Source of the DNA: Dictyoglomus thermophilum H-6-12
Lineage (GTDB): Bacteria; Dictyoglomota; Dictyoglomia; Dictyoglomales; Dictyoglomaceae
Direction: 5' to 3'
Length of the DNA stretch: 64,000 nt
Assembly: GCF_000020965.1 (NCBI RefSeq)
Contig: NC_011297.1
Span: forward strand, 600,387 to 664,386
The translations under genes and the position numbers were made by a program. The stretch's first letter is position 1. The number at the start of each line of letters is the position of its first letter. Shown here one piece after another: positions 30,802 through 39,383 of the stretch. The notes below the pieces were generated by a model. That model was not told the DNA's origin. It worked only from the letters and a program-made list of their open reading frames with translations, and ran no database searches.

Positions 30802-31710
30802 ATGGATAATTTTAAAGTTATCATTTTGGCTGCTGGTCAGGGTAAAAGGATGAGGACTGAGCTTCCAAAGGTTCTTCATCCCCTCTATGAAAACACCATA
30901 TTGGAGTTTTTGCTTGACACTGTAGAGACCGTTTTTGAAAAAGAGTATATATTAGTTGTGAGCCCAAAAGTGAAATCTTATTTATCTTTTGTTTCGGATA
31001 AAAATATTGTGATTCAGGATAAGCCTTTAGGTACGGGAGATGCAGTTAAAAGGACAGAGGTTTTGTTAAAAGATTATGATGGAGATGTGCTAATTCTCCC
31101 TGGAGACATGCCTCTTATAAGAGGTGAGACTTTAAAAAAAGTTTGTGATTTTCATAGAGAGAATTCTAATGCTTGTACTGTGGTTACAACGATTTTAGAT
31201 AATCCTTTGGGGTATGGAAGGATAATAAGAGACGAAAAAGGGAATATTTTAAAAATAGTAGAAGAAAAGGATGCTACAGAGAAAGAAAAAGAAGTAAAAG
31301 AGATAAATACTTCTATTTATGCTTTTAAGTGGAAGCCATTGAAAGAGGCCTTAATGCATTTGAAGAATGATAATGCTCAAGGTGAATTTTATTTGACTGA
31401 TGTTATAGAAATTTTTAATAAACAGAAATTGAAAATTGGTGTAATAAGAGTTGGTTCAGAGGAGGTTTTAGGGGCAAATACCCAAGAAGAATTAAGTATT
31501 ATACGTGGTATACTGAAAAAAAGGGTAAATAAAAATAATATGGAGAATGGGGTTATAATTGTAGATCCTGATAAAGTAGTAATTGGACATAAGGTTGTAG
31601 TCGAGAATGATGTGATAGTTCAACCTGAAGTTTTTATATTTGGGGATTATATAATAAGGAAAAATTCTTATATCGGTCCTTTTTCTTATATAAATTCTAA
31701 GTCTGATTAA
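30802..31710 (+). CDS. glmU: UDP-GlcNAc pyrophosphorylase, short GlmU without acetyltransferase domain
   Basis: 302 aa. Residues 1-230 are the GlmU nucleotidyltransferase: VIILAAGQGKRMRTELPKVLHP, DKPLGTGDAVK, LILPGDMPLIRG, NPLGYGRIIRD and GEFYLTDVIE. Only about 50 residues of left-handed beta-helix repeats follow (VIGHKVVVENDVIVQPEVF). The normal bifunctional enzyme has about 455 aa, so the glucosamine-1-phosphate acetyltransferase half is missing. prs starts 16 bases after the stop, leaving no room for a remnant. No Shine-Dalgarno precedes ATG 30802. Upstream in-frame codons run through the tRNA and are not coding. A 14-bp palindrome (31111-31124) lies in the gene. Confidence 0.88.
   Translation: MDNFKVIILAAGQGKRMRTELPKVLHPLYENTILEFLLDTVETVFEKEYILVVSPKVKSYLSFVSDKNIVIQDKPLGTGDAVKRTEVLLKDYDGDVLILPGDMPLIRGETLKKVCDFHRENSNACTVVTTILDNPLGYGRIIRDEKGNILKIVEEKDATEKEKEVKEINTSIYAFKWKPLKEALMHLKNDNAQGEFYLTDVIEIFNKQKLKIGVIRVGSEEVLGANTQEELSIIRGILKKRVNKNNMENGVIIVDPDKVVIGHKVVVENDVIVQPEVFIFGDYIIRKNSYIGPFSYINSKSD
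31111..31124. repeat. 14-bp perfect palindrome in glmU
   Basis: CCTCTTATAAGAGG with no spacer, coding for residues around PLIRG. Listed as sequence fact; no function claimed. Confidence 0.6.
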
Positions 31711-31725
31711 AAAGGAGAATGGGAG

Positions 31726-32667
31726 ATGGGACAAAAATGTTTAGCTCTTTATAGTGGTACTTCTAATAGGGAGCTTGCAGAGGAAGTAGCGAAATATTTA
31801 GGTGTGGAATTGGGAGAAATTGAAATTAGAAGATTTTCTGATGGGGAAATTTATGCAAGAATTGCAAGAAGTGTAAGAGGGGCCGAGGTATATGTGATTC
31901 AGTCTTTAGGAAGCAGAGTTAATGAATATTTTATGGAGCTTCTCATAATTATTGATGCTTTAAAAAGAGCTTCCGCAGGTGAGGTTACTGCGGTTATTCC
32001 TTATTATGCCTATGCAAGACAGGATAGAAAAACCAAGTCAAGAGAGCCTATAACAGCAAAGCTTGTAGCCAATCTTTTAACGGTCGCAGGTGCTTCTCGA
32101 GTAGTTACTATGGATCTTCATGCTGGACAAATCCAAGGATTTTTTGATATTCCGGTGGATAATTTATCTGCCTTACCTCTTTTTACGAGATACTTTCAAG
32201 ATAAGAACCTTAAAGATCCAGTAGTGGTATCTCCAGATATAGGTGGAGTTACGAGAGCGAGAGCTCTTGCCGATAGATTACACACGCCTCTTGCTATAAT
32301 ATATAAAAGAAGACCTGCTCCTGAAGTGGCGGAAGTCGAAGAGATTATAGGAGACGTAGAAGGTAGAGATGTTATAATATGTGATGATATTATTACTACT
32401 GGTAATACTCTATTTTCAGCAGCGAAATTACTTAAATTGAAAGGTGCAAGAGATATTTATGCGGCTGTAACTCATGGTATACTAACTAATGATGCTCATA
32501 AAAAGTTAGAGGAATCGGAGATAAAAGAGCTTGTGGTAACTAATACATTGCCAATACCTGTAGAAAAGAGAGTGCCTAAGCTAACTATCATTTCTATAGG
32601 GAACTTACTTGGAGAAGCAATAAAAAGAATTTCTAATAAGGATTCTTTAAGCTCTCTATTTGATTAA
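31726..32667 (+). CDS. prs: Ribose-phosphate pyrophosphokinase (PRPP synthase)
   Basis: 313-aa enzyme making PRPP from ribose-5-phosphate and ATP, feeding purine, pyrimidine, His and Trp synthesis and the Upp salvage enzyme encoded later. Motifs: FSDGEIYARI, PYYAYARQDRK (flexible loop), TMDLHAGQIQGFFDIPVDNL, SPDIGGVTRAR and the PRPP-binding loop VIICDDIITTGNT. Length is standard. AAGGAGAATGGG precedes ATG 31726. Probably co-transcribed with glmU and L25. Confidence 0.96.
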   Translation: MGQKCLALYSGTSNRELAEEVAKYLGVELGEIEIRRFSDGEIYARIARSVRGAEVYVIQSLGSRVNEYFMELLIIIDALKRASAGEVTAVIPYYAYARQDRKTKSREPITAKLVANLLTVAGASRVVTMDLHAGQIQGFFDIPVDNLSALPLFTRYFQDKNLKDPVVVSPDIGGVTRARALADRLHTPLAIIYKRRPAPEVAEVEEIIGDVEGRDVIICDDIITTGNTLFSAAKLLKLKGARDIYAAVTHGILTNDAHKKLEESEIKELVVTNTLPIPVEKRVPKLTIISIGNLLGEAIKRISNKDSLSSLFD

Positions 32668-32699
32668 TAATATATTAAAAAAAGGAGGTAATTAGGAAA

Positions 32700-33323
32700 A
32701 TGGAAATAACCGAAATAAAACTTAAGAAAAGAGACAAGATAGGCAAGCAATATGCTAAAAAGTATAGGAGGAGTAATCTTATACCCGGAGTTGTATATGG
32801 AGCTCATTTAAAAGAAAATATTCATGTATTAGTTGAAAAAAAAGATCTTTGGAATTTAATAAAGAAAGGACATTCAAAAGAACAACATATTTTAAGGTTG
32901 ATAATAGAGGATGGTGAAAATACCATAACTGAAAATGCTATTTTGCAAGATATTCAGATAGATCCTATAAAAGATGACTTACTTCATGTTGATTTTCATG
33001 CTGTAAGCTTAGAAGAAGTTGTAGATGTTTATGTGCCTGTAGTACTTGTAGGAGAATCCAAAGGAGTAAAACAGGGTGGTATATTGCAACATGGTGTTGA
33101 GGAGATTTTGATAAGAGCTTTACCTTTAGATGTGCCACCTCATATCGAGGTAGATATAACAGATTTAGAGATAGGAGATTCTATAACTGTGGGAGATCTC
33201 AACTTACCTGAGAACATAAAAGTTTTGACTCCTGCAGATGAGGTTATTGTAAATATAATTCCTCCTAAAGGTTATACTGAGGAGGCTTCTACTGAGGAGT
33301 CTCAAACAGAGTCTCAGTCTTAA
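32700..33323 (+). CDS. rplY: Ribosomal protein L25 (Ctc form)
   Basis: 207 aa: N-terminal L25 domain that binds 5S rRNA (LIPGVVYGAHL, QDIQIDPIKDDLLHVDFHAV) and the C-terminal TL5/Ctc beta domain (VYVPVVLVGESKGVKQGG, LPLDVPPHIEVDIT), found in thermophiles and Gram-positives. The last about 15 residues are a disordered Glu/Ser/Thr tail (EEASTEESQTESQS) made of a degenerate DNA repeat. Strong ribosome site AAAAGGAGGTAATTAGG. The prs-rplY order is widely conserved. Confidence 0.95.
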   Translation: MEITEIKLKKRDKIGKQYAKKYRRSNLIPGVVYGAHLKENIHVLVEKKDLWNLIKKGHSKEQHILRLIIEDGENTITENAILQDIQIDPIKDDLLHVDFHAVSLEEVVDVYVPVVLVGESKGVKQGGILQHGVEEILIRALPLDVPPHIEVDITDLEIGDSITVGDLNLPENIKVLTPADEVIVNIIPPKGYTEEASTEESQTESQS

Positions 33324-33348
33324 AAATTTTTTAAAGGAGTGAAAATTG

Positions 33349-34200
33349 ATGATTAAAATTGTGACTGATAGTACTGCTGCTCTTCCTGAAGAGTATGTAA
33401 AGAGATATGATATAACAGTGGTTCCTTTAAAGGTTGCTTTTGGGGATGAAGTTTACAGAGACGGTGTGGATATTACTCCTGAGATTTTCTTTAAAAAAGT
33501 AAAGGAGAGTTCAATTTTTCCAAAGACATCACAGCCGTCGGTAGAAGAATTTTATCAAGCTTATAAAAATATCTTTGATAAATATCCGGACACGGAGGCT
33601 ATAATTTCTATTCATATTTCGGCGAAATTAAGTGGAACTGTGGGTTCTGCAAATGCTGCAAGAGAGCTTTTACCACAAAAGGATAAGATATTTGTCATTG
33701 ATTCGAAGTTAACTGAGCTTGCTCTTGGAGTAGTTGTCATTGAACTTGCAAAGGCAGTCGAAAAAGGAGCAAAAGTGGATGATCTCATAGCTCTTGCTGA
33801 GAAGATGCATCTACATAGCAGTATAAAATTTACTGTGGATACTTTAGAGTATTTATATAGAGGTGGTAGAATTGGAGCAGCGCAGGCTTGGATGGGAAGT
33901 ATTTTACAAATCAAACCTATTTTAGAGCTTAGAGATGGAGCTATAGAGCCAGTAGAAAGGGTAAGGACTAAACAAAAAGTTAAATCAAGAATTATTGAAC
34001 TTACTAAGGAATATGCTGGAAGCGATCCGGTTAAGATTGCTATTGCTTATTCAGATAATTATGAAGAGGTTTTAGAAGTAGCACAAGAGGTAAAGAACAG
34101 TTTAAATATAACTGATTTTTATATAGGGCCTTTTAGTTGTACTATTCTTTCTCATATTGGGCCAGGCTCTTGGGGAATAATAGTTTTTAAAGAAGTTTAG
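33349..34200 (+). CDS. DegV family fatty-acid-binding protein
   Basis: 283 aa. DegV/FakB-type lipid-binding fold: IVTDSTAALPEEYVKRYDITVVPL at the N-terminus (in part), FPKTSQPSVEEF, ISAKLSGTVGSA, LYRGGRIGAAQAWMG and HIGPGSWGIIV. Relatives present fatty acids to a FakA kinase; no fakA is visible here. Start chosen at ATG 33349 with AAAGGAG nine bases upstream rather than the TTG one codon before. Follows rplY by 25 bases. Confidence 0.9.
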   Translation: MIKIVTDSTAALPEEYVKRYDITVVPLKVAFGDEVYRDGVDITPEIFFKKVKESSIFPKTSQPSVEEFYQAYKNIFDKYPDTEAIISIHISAKLSGTVGSANAARELLPQKDKIFVIDSKLTELALGVVVIELAKAVEKGAKVDDLIALAEKMHLHSSIKFTVDTLEYLYRGGRIGAAQAWMGSILQIKPILELRDGAIEPVERVRTKQKVKSRIIELTKEYAGSDPVKIAIAYSDNYEEVLEVAQEVKNSLNITDFYIGPFSCTILSHIGPGSWGIIVFKEV

Positions 34201-34211
34201 AAAAGGAGAGG

Positions 34212-35759
34212 ATGAATAAGTTGTTACAGCAAATAGTGGATGATTTAGATAAGTTCTTAGCCATATTTCCAAGTGACATCAAAAGTAGGTTAGAACAAGA
34301 TCCTGATATAAAGGATCTCATAGAGGTTGTTCTTGATCTTGGAAGGGAGATTGAGGCAAGATTTTATAAGAAAACTGTTGTTTTTGAGGGGAGGTTTACC
34401 ACCGAAGAAGATTTAAATTATATTATTGCAAGAGTTGGAGAATTCAGTGGCGACAAAAGAGCTGGAATAGAAAGAACTCTTCATAGAATTTCTGCTATAG
34501 AGAATAGGCATGGTAGAATAATTGGATTAACTTGTAGAGTAGGAAGAGCAGTGTTAGGAACGGTCGACATAATAAGAGACGTGATTGAAACTGGAAAGAA
34601 TATTCTTCTTTTAGGTAGGCCTGGTGTTGGTAAAACAACTCTTTTAAGAGAAACAGCAAGAGTTCTTGCTGATGAGCTTGGTAAGAGAGTAATTATTATC
34701 GATACCTCTAACGAGATTGGTGGTGATGGAGATATTCCTCATCCTGCTATAGGTAGGGCAAGAAGGATGCAAGTTCCAAATCCGGCAAAACAACATGATG
34801 TGATGATTGAAGCGGTAGAAAATCATATGCCTGAAGTTATTGTAATTGATGAAATTGGAACCGAACTTGAGGCAAAGGCTGCAAGAACTATTGCTGAAAG
34901 AGGTGTGCAGTTGATTGGTACTGCTCACGGTATAACTCTTCAGAATTTACTTCTTAATCCTACGCTCTCGGATCTTGTGGGAGGGATTCAGGTAGTAACA
35001 TTGAGCGATGAAGAAGCAAAAAGAAGAGGTACTCAGAAGACTGTTCTTGAAAGAAAAGCTCCTCCGACCTTTCAAGTGGTTATAGAAATTCAGGAAAGAG
35101 ATAGACTTGCTATTCATCATGATGTGGCAAAAACTGTTGATGCCCTATTAAGAGGATACATTATAAAACCTGAGATAAGACTTAGAACTCCTGAAGGAGA
35201 GGTAAAAAAAGTTGAAGCTCCTACTATTGAGCCTTCAGAAGAAGAGGAAGAAGTATCGGTTTTCGGAAAGCCTGAAAGGGAGAAGAGGACAGAGCCTTTG
35301 AAAATATTCCCCTATGGAATAAGCAGGAATAGACTTGAAAAAGCAATACGTAATTTAGGGGTTCCTGCTTTTGTAGTGAAAAATCTTTCCGAAGCTAGCT
35401 GCCTCTTGATATTGAAAGCACATCAGAAAAGAGCAAAAGATCTTTTGAAAGAAGCAGAAAAGAAGGGTATTAAGATTGCCGTTTTAAGAAGTAACACTGT
35501 TACTCAGATAGAGAGATTTTTGAGCGAGGAGTTTGGAATAAGTGTAGGTACGAGTAAGAGTGATGCAGAGGAGGAGGCTCTCAGAGAAGCTCAAGAAGGT
35601 ATTGAGTATGTGTTGACTCATGATGAACCTTATGAATTATCACCTCAGCCTGCTTATATAAGAAGATTACAACATCAGCTCATTCAGCAGTATGGATTGT
35701 ATTCGGAAAGTGTAGGAGTAGAGCCTTTCCGTAAGGTAAGGATATATCCATCTCATTAA
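34212..35759 (+). CDS. R3H-domain AAA ATPase (Ycf45/SpoIIIAA-like)
   Basis: 515 aa. The central P-loop ATPase has Walker A GRPGVGKTT (near residue 138), Walker B EVIVIDEIGTE and a QLIGTAHG sensor segment, resembling SpoIIIAA/Ycf45 proteins. An acidic linker (about 340-360) leads to a small domain and an R3H nucleic-acid-binding domain at the end (YIRRLQHQLIQQY, then EPFRKVRIYP). Common next to tmk in Thermotoga-like and cyanobacterial genomes; likely binds single-stranded nucleic acid. Biological role unknown. AAAGGAGAGG precedes ATG. Confidence 0.85.
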   Translation: MNKLLQQIVDDLDKFLAIFPSDIKSRLEQDPDIKDLIEVVLDLGREIEARFYKKTVVFEGRFTTEEDLNYIIARVGEFSGDKRAGIERTLHRISAIENRHGRIIGLTCRVGRAVLGTVDIIRDVIETGKNILLLGRPGVGKTTLLRETARVLADELGKRVIIIDTSNEIGGDGDIPHPAIGRARRMQVPNPAKQHDVMIEAVENHMPEVIVIDEIGTELEAKAARTIAERGVQLIGTAHGITLQNLLLNPTLSDLVGGIQVVTLSDEEAKRRGTQKTVLERKAPPTFQVVIEIQERDRLAIHHDVAKTVDALLRGYIIKPEIRLRTPEGEVKKVEAPTIEPSEEEEEVSVFGKPEREKRTEPLKIFPYGISRNRLEKAIRNLGVPAFVVKNLSEASCLLILKAHQKRAKDLLKEAEKKGIKIAVLRSNTVTQIERFLSEEFGISVGTSKSDAEEEALREAQEGIEYVLTHDEPYELSPQPAYIRRLQHQLIQQYGLYSESVGVEPFRKVRIYPSH

Positions 35760-35770
35760 TTTCTATAGGG

Positions 35771-36388
35771 ATGAAAAATAGCCTTTTTATAACCTTTGAA
35801 GGAATAGATGGATCTGGAAAGACAACTCAAGCTATACTTTTAAAAGATTATCTTGAGAGCAAAGGTTTTAAGGTCTACCTTACAAGGGAGCCAGGTGGTA
35901 CAGAGGTAGGAAGTAAAATAAGAGAAATTCTTTTGTCTCCAGATTTTTCAATAAATCCTTGGACAGAAGTCTTCCTCTATTTAGCTTCGAGGGTGGAAAA
36001 TACCATTGTGGTTAAAAAGAAACTTGAGGAGAATTACATAGTAATTTGTGAAAGGTATGCTGATTCAACAATTGCTTATCAAGGATACGGAAGGAATTTA
36101 CCACTAAATATTTTGGCGGAAATGAATGACATAGCCACTTCTGGGTTGAAACCTGATCTTACTGTTTTAATTGATTTAGATCCTGAACTGGCTTTGAGAA
36201 GAAAGAAAACTTTTGATAGAATTGAGATGGAAGGTAAGGATTTTTATTACAGAGTAAGAGAGGGATACTTGGAGATTGCAAAAAGGGAACAAGAAAGGTT
36301 TATAATCATACCAGGAAGTTTGTCTAAAGAAGAGATCTTTGAGAGGATTGTTAAAAGGATAAAGGAGAAATTTCTTAGAGGGGTGTAA
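35771..36388 (+). CDS. tmk: Thymidylate kinase
   Basis: 205-aa enzyme phosphorylating dTMP to dTDP. P-loop EGIDGSGKTTQ (residues 9-19), TREPGGTEVGSKIRE (DRx/substrate loop), CERYADSTIAYQGYGR, and PDLTVLIDLDPELALRR. Works downstream of thyX and tdk encoded 14 kb away. Head of the conserved tmk-yaaQ-holB-yaaT group. Confidence 0.96.
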   Translation: MKNSLFITFEGIDGSGKTTQAILLKDYLESKGFKVYLTREPGGTEVGSKIREILLSPDFSINPWTEVFLYLASRVENTIVVKKKLEENYIVICERYADSTIAYQGYGRNLPLNILAEMNDIATSGLKPDLTVLIDLDPELALRRKKTFDRIEMEGKDFYYRVREGYLEIAKREQERFIIIPGSLSKEEIFERIVKRIKEKFLRGV

Positions 36389-36390
36389 AA

Positions 36391-36717
36391 ATGAAATTAG
36401 TTTTTGCAATTATCCAGGAGGAAGACTGGAAGAAGGTAAGAGAAATTTTCATAGAGCATAATTTATCTCTTACCTTCTTCAAAAGTAAAGGTGGTTTTTT
36501 GGAGGAAGCTTCTATTACATTGATGACAGTAGTAGAGGATGATAAGTTTGAAGAGGTCTTATCTATTTTAAGAGAAAATTGTAAGGAAAGAGAAAAAATG
36601 ATTATTCCTCCTCTTCCATCGGTAGAGCTCTTAAGAACTGTACCTATGCCTGTTAAAATAAAAGTAGGCGGAGCAGTAGTATTTGCAGTGGATGTAAGCT
36701 ATTTTGAGAAAATATAA
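36391..36717 (+). CDS. darA: PII-like c-di-AMP receptor (DarA/PstA/YaaQ)
   Basis: 108 aa, YaaQ family. In Firmicutes this trimeric PII-like protein binds c-di-AMP. Seen: MKLVFAIIQEEDW, the glycine turn KGGFLEEASITLMT, and VKIKVGGAVVFAVDV. Gene order tmk-yaaQ-holB-yaaT is the Bacillus arrangement minus yaaR. A perfect 15-bp inverted repeat lies near its 5' end. The binding partner in this organism is unknown. The stop is two bases from the holB ATG. Confidence 0.88.
   Translation: MKLVFAIIQEEDWKKVREIFIEHNLSLTFFKSKGGFLEEASITLMTVVEDDKFEEVLSILRENCKEREKMIIPPLPSVELLRTVPMPVKIKVGGAVVFAVDVSYFEKI
36429..36480. repeat. Perfect 15-bp inverted repeat inside darA
   Basis: GAAGAAGGTAAGAGA (36429-36443) and TCTCTTACCTTCTTC (36466-36480) are exact reverse complements, with a 22-base loop, starting 38 bases after the start codon. 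In mRNA it would form a stable hairpin in the early coding region. Confidence 0.9.
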
Positions 36718-36719
36718 CT

Positions 36720-37700
36720 ATGGCCTTTAAAGAGATAGTTGGACAAAAACAAGCTATAGAGGTGTTAAGAAGAGCTATCAATGAAAATAAATTATCCCAA
36801 ACTTATCTTTTTGTGGGTCCTGAAGGTGTTGGGAAAAGATTAACTGCTATCTCTTTTGTTCAAGCTTTAAATTGTAAGGTAGAACCCCTTGAAGGATGTG
36901 GTGAATGCGATATTTGTAAGAGTATAGAAAAACTTTCTTATCCTGATTTATTTTACCTTAAACCTGAGGGGCAATGGTATAAGATACAGCAAATTAGAGA
37001 TATTAGAAAAGAAGCCTATGTTAAGCCATACATTAGTAATTGGAAAGTATTTATCTTAGATGATGCTCATCAGCTAAGAGCGGAAGGGGCTAATGCCCTT
37101 TTGAAAATATTAGAAGAGCCTCCAGAACATACCTTGTTTATTTTAATAGCTTATAGACCTGAGTTACTATTGCCAACAATTATTTCAAGAAGTCAAATAA
37201 TAAGTTTTTCTTATTTGAGTTATGATGAGGTTTGGCAAATAATAAAGGATAAGGTTTCGGAGGATAAATTAGAGATTCTGGTGAATTTATCGCAGGGGAG
37301 TGTTGGAAAGGCTCTTTTTTGGGGTGAGGAGAATAATTGGACTAAGAGGATAGAATTATTTAAATATTTAACTCTTCTTAAGAAGGATAGGCCATATTCT
37401 CCTTTTGAGCTTGTGGATTTTTTAGTAGAGGAGAAAGATGACGAAAAGATTATAAATCTTCTTGAGCTTGTTCTTTTCTGGTGGAGAGATCTGCTTTTGT
37501 GGAAGCTCACGGAAGATGAGAAGTATATTATGCAGAAAGATTTCTTACCAGAAATAGCGAGAAAGGCGCAAGAATATTCGGTCTCAGATCTGAGAAACTT
37601 TTTCAGGTTAACTCAGGATGCTATAAGAGGTATTAGAAATAATGCTAATTTATTGTTAACATTAGAAACTCTATTTTTAAGGGTGGGTATGAGCTCATGA
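36720..37700 (+). CDS. holB: DNA polymerase III delta' subunit
   Basis: 326-aa clamp-loader subunit. AAA+ core: IVGQKQAIEVLRRAI, P-loop-like GPEGVGKR, zinc-binding Cys in the CGECDIC segment, FILDDAHQL, NALLKILEEPPEHT and ISRSQII (sensor 1/arginine-finger region). Loads the sliding clamp for replication. Embedded between darA and yaaT with overlapping ends (ATGA with yaaT). Confidence 0.92.
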   Translation: MAFKEIVGQKQAIEVLRRAINENKLSQTYLFVGPEGVGKRLTAISFVQALNCKVEPLEGCGECDICKSIEKLSYPDLFYLKPEGQWYKIQQIRDIRKEAYVKPYISNWKVFILDDAHQLRAEGANALLKILEEPPEHTLFILIAYRPELLLPTIISRSQIISFSYLSYDEVWQIIKDKVSEDKLEILVNLSQGSVGKALFWGEENNWTKRIELFKYLTLLKKDRPYSPFELVDFLVEEKDDEKIINLLELVLFWWRDLLLWKLTEDEKYIMQKDFLPEIARKAQEYSVSDLRNFFRLTQDAIRGIRNNANLLLTLETLFLRVGMSS

Positions 37701-38602
37701 TGACTGAAGAAAAGGAAAATATAGAGAATATATATGTGGTAGGTATAAGGTTAAGAAGTTTAAAGGTTTATTACTTTTCAACCACAGACCCTAATCTAAA
37801 AGTTGGAGATGTGGTGATAGTGAAGACTGTTCAAGGAGTTGAAGCAGGTAAGGTTGTAATTCCTCCTTTTGTTCCTTCTGAGAATTTTGAACCTCCTTCT
37901 CCTTTAAAGCCTATTTTAAGAAAGGCCACAGAAGAGGATTTGCAGAAAATAAAAGAGTATAGGGAAAAGGAGAAAGAAATTCTCCAGTTTGCACAAGAAA
38001 AGGCTAAAATATTAGGACTACCTATGAAAATGCTTGCTTGTGAGATTAATTTTGATTATAGTAAAATTACCATACATTTTGCCTCTGAGGAAAGGGTTGA
38101 CTTTAGAGAATTAGTAAAAGAGCTTGCAGGTCAATATAAAACAAGAATTGAATTGCATCAAGTAGGGGTAAGAGATGAGGTAAGGTATCTTGGCGGAATT
38201 GGGATTTGTGGGAGGGAAGTATGCTGTCATCTTTATCTTCAGGATTTTGAGTCTATTTCGGTGAAGATGGCAAAAGAACAAGGACTTGCTTTAAATCCAT
38301 TGAAAATTTCTGGTATTTGTGGAAGATTAATGTGCTGTTTATCCTATGAATATAAGACTTACCAAGAGATAAAAGCGAGCTTACCTCCTAAGGGTACTGT
38401 TGTTGAGACAAAACAGGGTAAAGGTATAGTTGTAGATCATCATGTACCCTTAAATAAATTGGTGGTAGAATTCGATGAAGAAAGAAGAGAGTTAATTTCT
38501 TTGGATGAAGTTGAGAAGATATACAAAAAAGAAGATAAAGAGGGAGAAAAAGATAAAGTTCTTGAAAAAATACTTAAGATGTTAGAAGAGGAAGAAGATT
38601 AG
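37697..38602 (+). CDS. yaaT: PSP1-domain protein (YaaT/RicT)
   Basis: 301 aa. PSP1 domain: VVIVKTVQGVEAGKVV at the N-terminus and RDEVRYLGGIGICGREVCC with the Cys-rich segment GICGRLMCCLSYE. In Bacillus RicT joins RicA/RicF in an Fe-S complex that helps RNase Y mature mRNAs; rny is in this window, though ricA/ricF are not seen. C-terminal tail is highly charged (KEDKEGEKDKVLEK). Overlaps holB by four bases. Cys pattern fits Fe-S binding. Confidence 0.9.
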   Translation: MMTEEKENIENIYVVGIRLRSLKVYYFSTTDPNLKVGDVVIVKTVQGVEAGKVVIPPFVPSENFEPPSPLKPILRKATEEDLQKIKEYREKEKEILQFAQEKAKILGLPMKMLACEINFDYSKITIHFASEERVDFRELVKELAGQYKTRIELHQVGVRDEVRYLGGIGICGREVCCHLYLQDFESISVKMAKEQGLALNPLKISGICGRLMCCLSYEYKTYQEIKASLPPKGTVVETKQGKGIVVDHHVPLNKLVVEFDEERRELISLDEVEKIYKKEDKEGEKDKVLEKILKMLEEEED

Positions 38603-38609
38603 GTAATAA

Positions 38610-39383
38610 GTGGATTATTTTGAGGAGATTAAAATATTCTTTTGGAGAAGAGGATATCAAATTGACGAGTGTTGTCAAAAAGATAGAATAGTTTTACCCA
38701 AGAACACATCTTTGGAGAGTGATTATTTTAGCTTTCTTTCTCATTACAGATTTAGAAGACTCTTAAGTGATATAATCCATTCGCAAGATAACGGAAAAGT
38801 TCTTATTGATAGGTTATTGTCTCGTTGGAAGTTAGAGGAAATAAAAGAATATTGGGACTTTTTAATCAAAAGTGGAATTATAAATTTAATTGGGAATGAC
38901 TATTATTTTTCTTATCCTTATATTGACAATTTTGGAGAAACCCTTGAATGGTATATATCCGAGCTTTTGAGAAAAGAATTTAAAATGCCTACGATTTGGG
39001 GCGTAAAGATTAGAGAGTTAAGGGGAGGGGGAGATTTTGATGTTCTTTCTATCCTTGAAGGTAGTCTTTTATATATAGAGTGTAAAACCAGTCCTCCTAA
39101 TAATGTAAGATTAAGGGAAATGTGGGAATTTCTTAGGCGAAGAGAAGAATTGAAACCTAAAATTACTATATTTTTTATTGATACTACACTCAAGATAGAA
39201 AGAAATATAATTGAAAATATAAAATATCTTCTTGATAGGAGATTTGCAAAAGGTAAAAGTAATATAAGCCTAAAACTAAAAGAAGGGATATATGCATTTG
39301 ATAAAAGTTTATATATAATGCAAAGTAAAGGCGACCTTATTAAGAATTTTCAAATAGTTTTTAGGAATTTTTTTAATGGATAG
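38610..39383 (+). CDS. Putative PD-(D/E)XK nuclease-like protein, uncharacterised
   Basis: 257 aa, not recognised as a named family. An N-terminal helical part (about 1-110, possibly winged-helix: LLSRWKLEEIKEYWDFLIKSGII) precedes a segment with the PD-(D/E)XK pattern: ELRGGGDFDVLSILEGSLLYIECK, in which GDFD supplies Asp and ECK supplies Glu and Lys. An upstream Glu in FGETLEWYISELLRKEF could complete the site. GTG start, poor ribosome site, seven bases after yaaT. Its stop overlaps the rarA start, so it is coupled to replication-fork genes. Nuclease activity is inferred from the motif only. Confidence 0.65.
   Translation: MDYFEEIKIFFWRRGYQIDECCQKDRIVLPKNTSLESDYFSFLSHYRFRRLLSDIIHSQDNGKVLIDRLLSRWKLEEIKEYWDFLIKSGIINLIGNDYYFSYPYIDNFGETLEWYISELLRKEFKMPTIWGVKIRELRGGGDFDVLSILEGSLLYIECKTSPPNNVRLREMWEFLRRREELKPKITIFFIDTTLKIERNIIENIKYLLDRRFAKGKSNISLKLKEGIYAFDKSLYIMQSKGDLIKNFQIVFRNFFNG

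Noticed and set aside
33280..33323. Tandem repeat at the L25 C-terminus as a special element
   Set aside because: Short degenerate Glu/Ser/Thr coding repeat of a disordered tail, common in this family.
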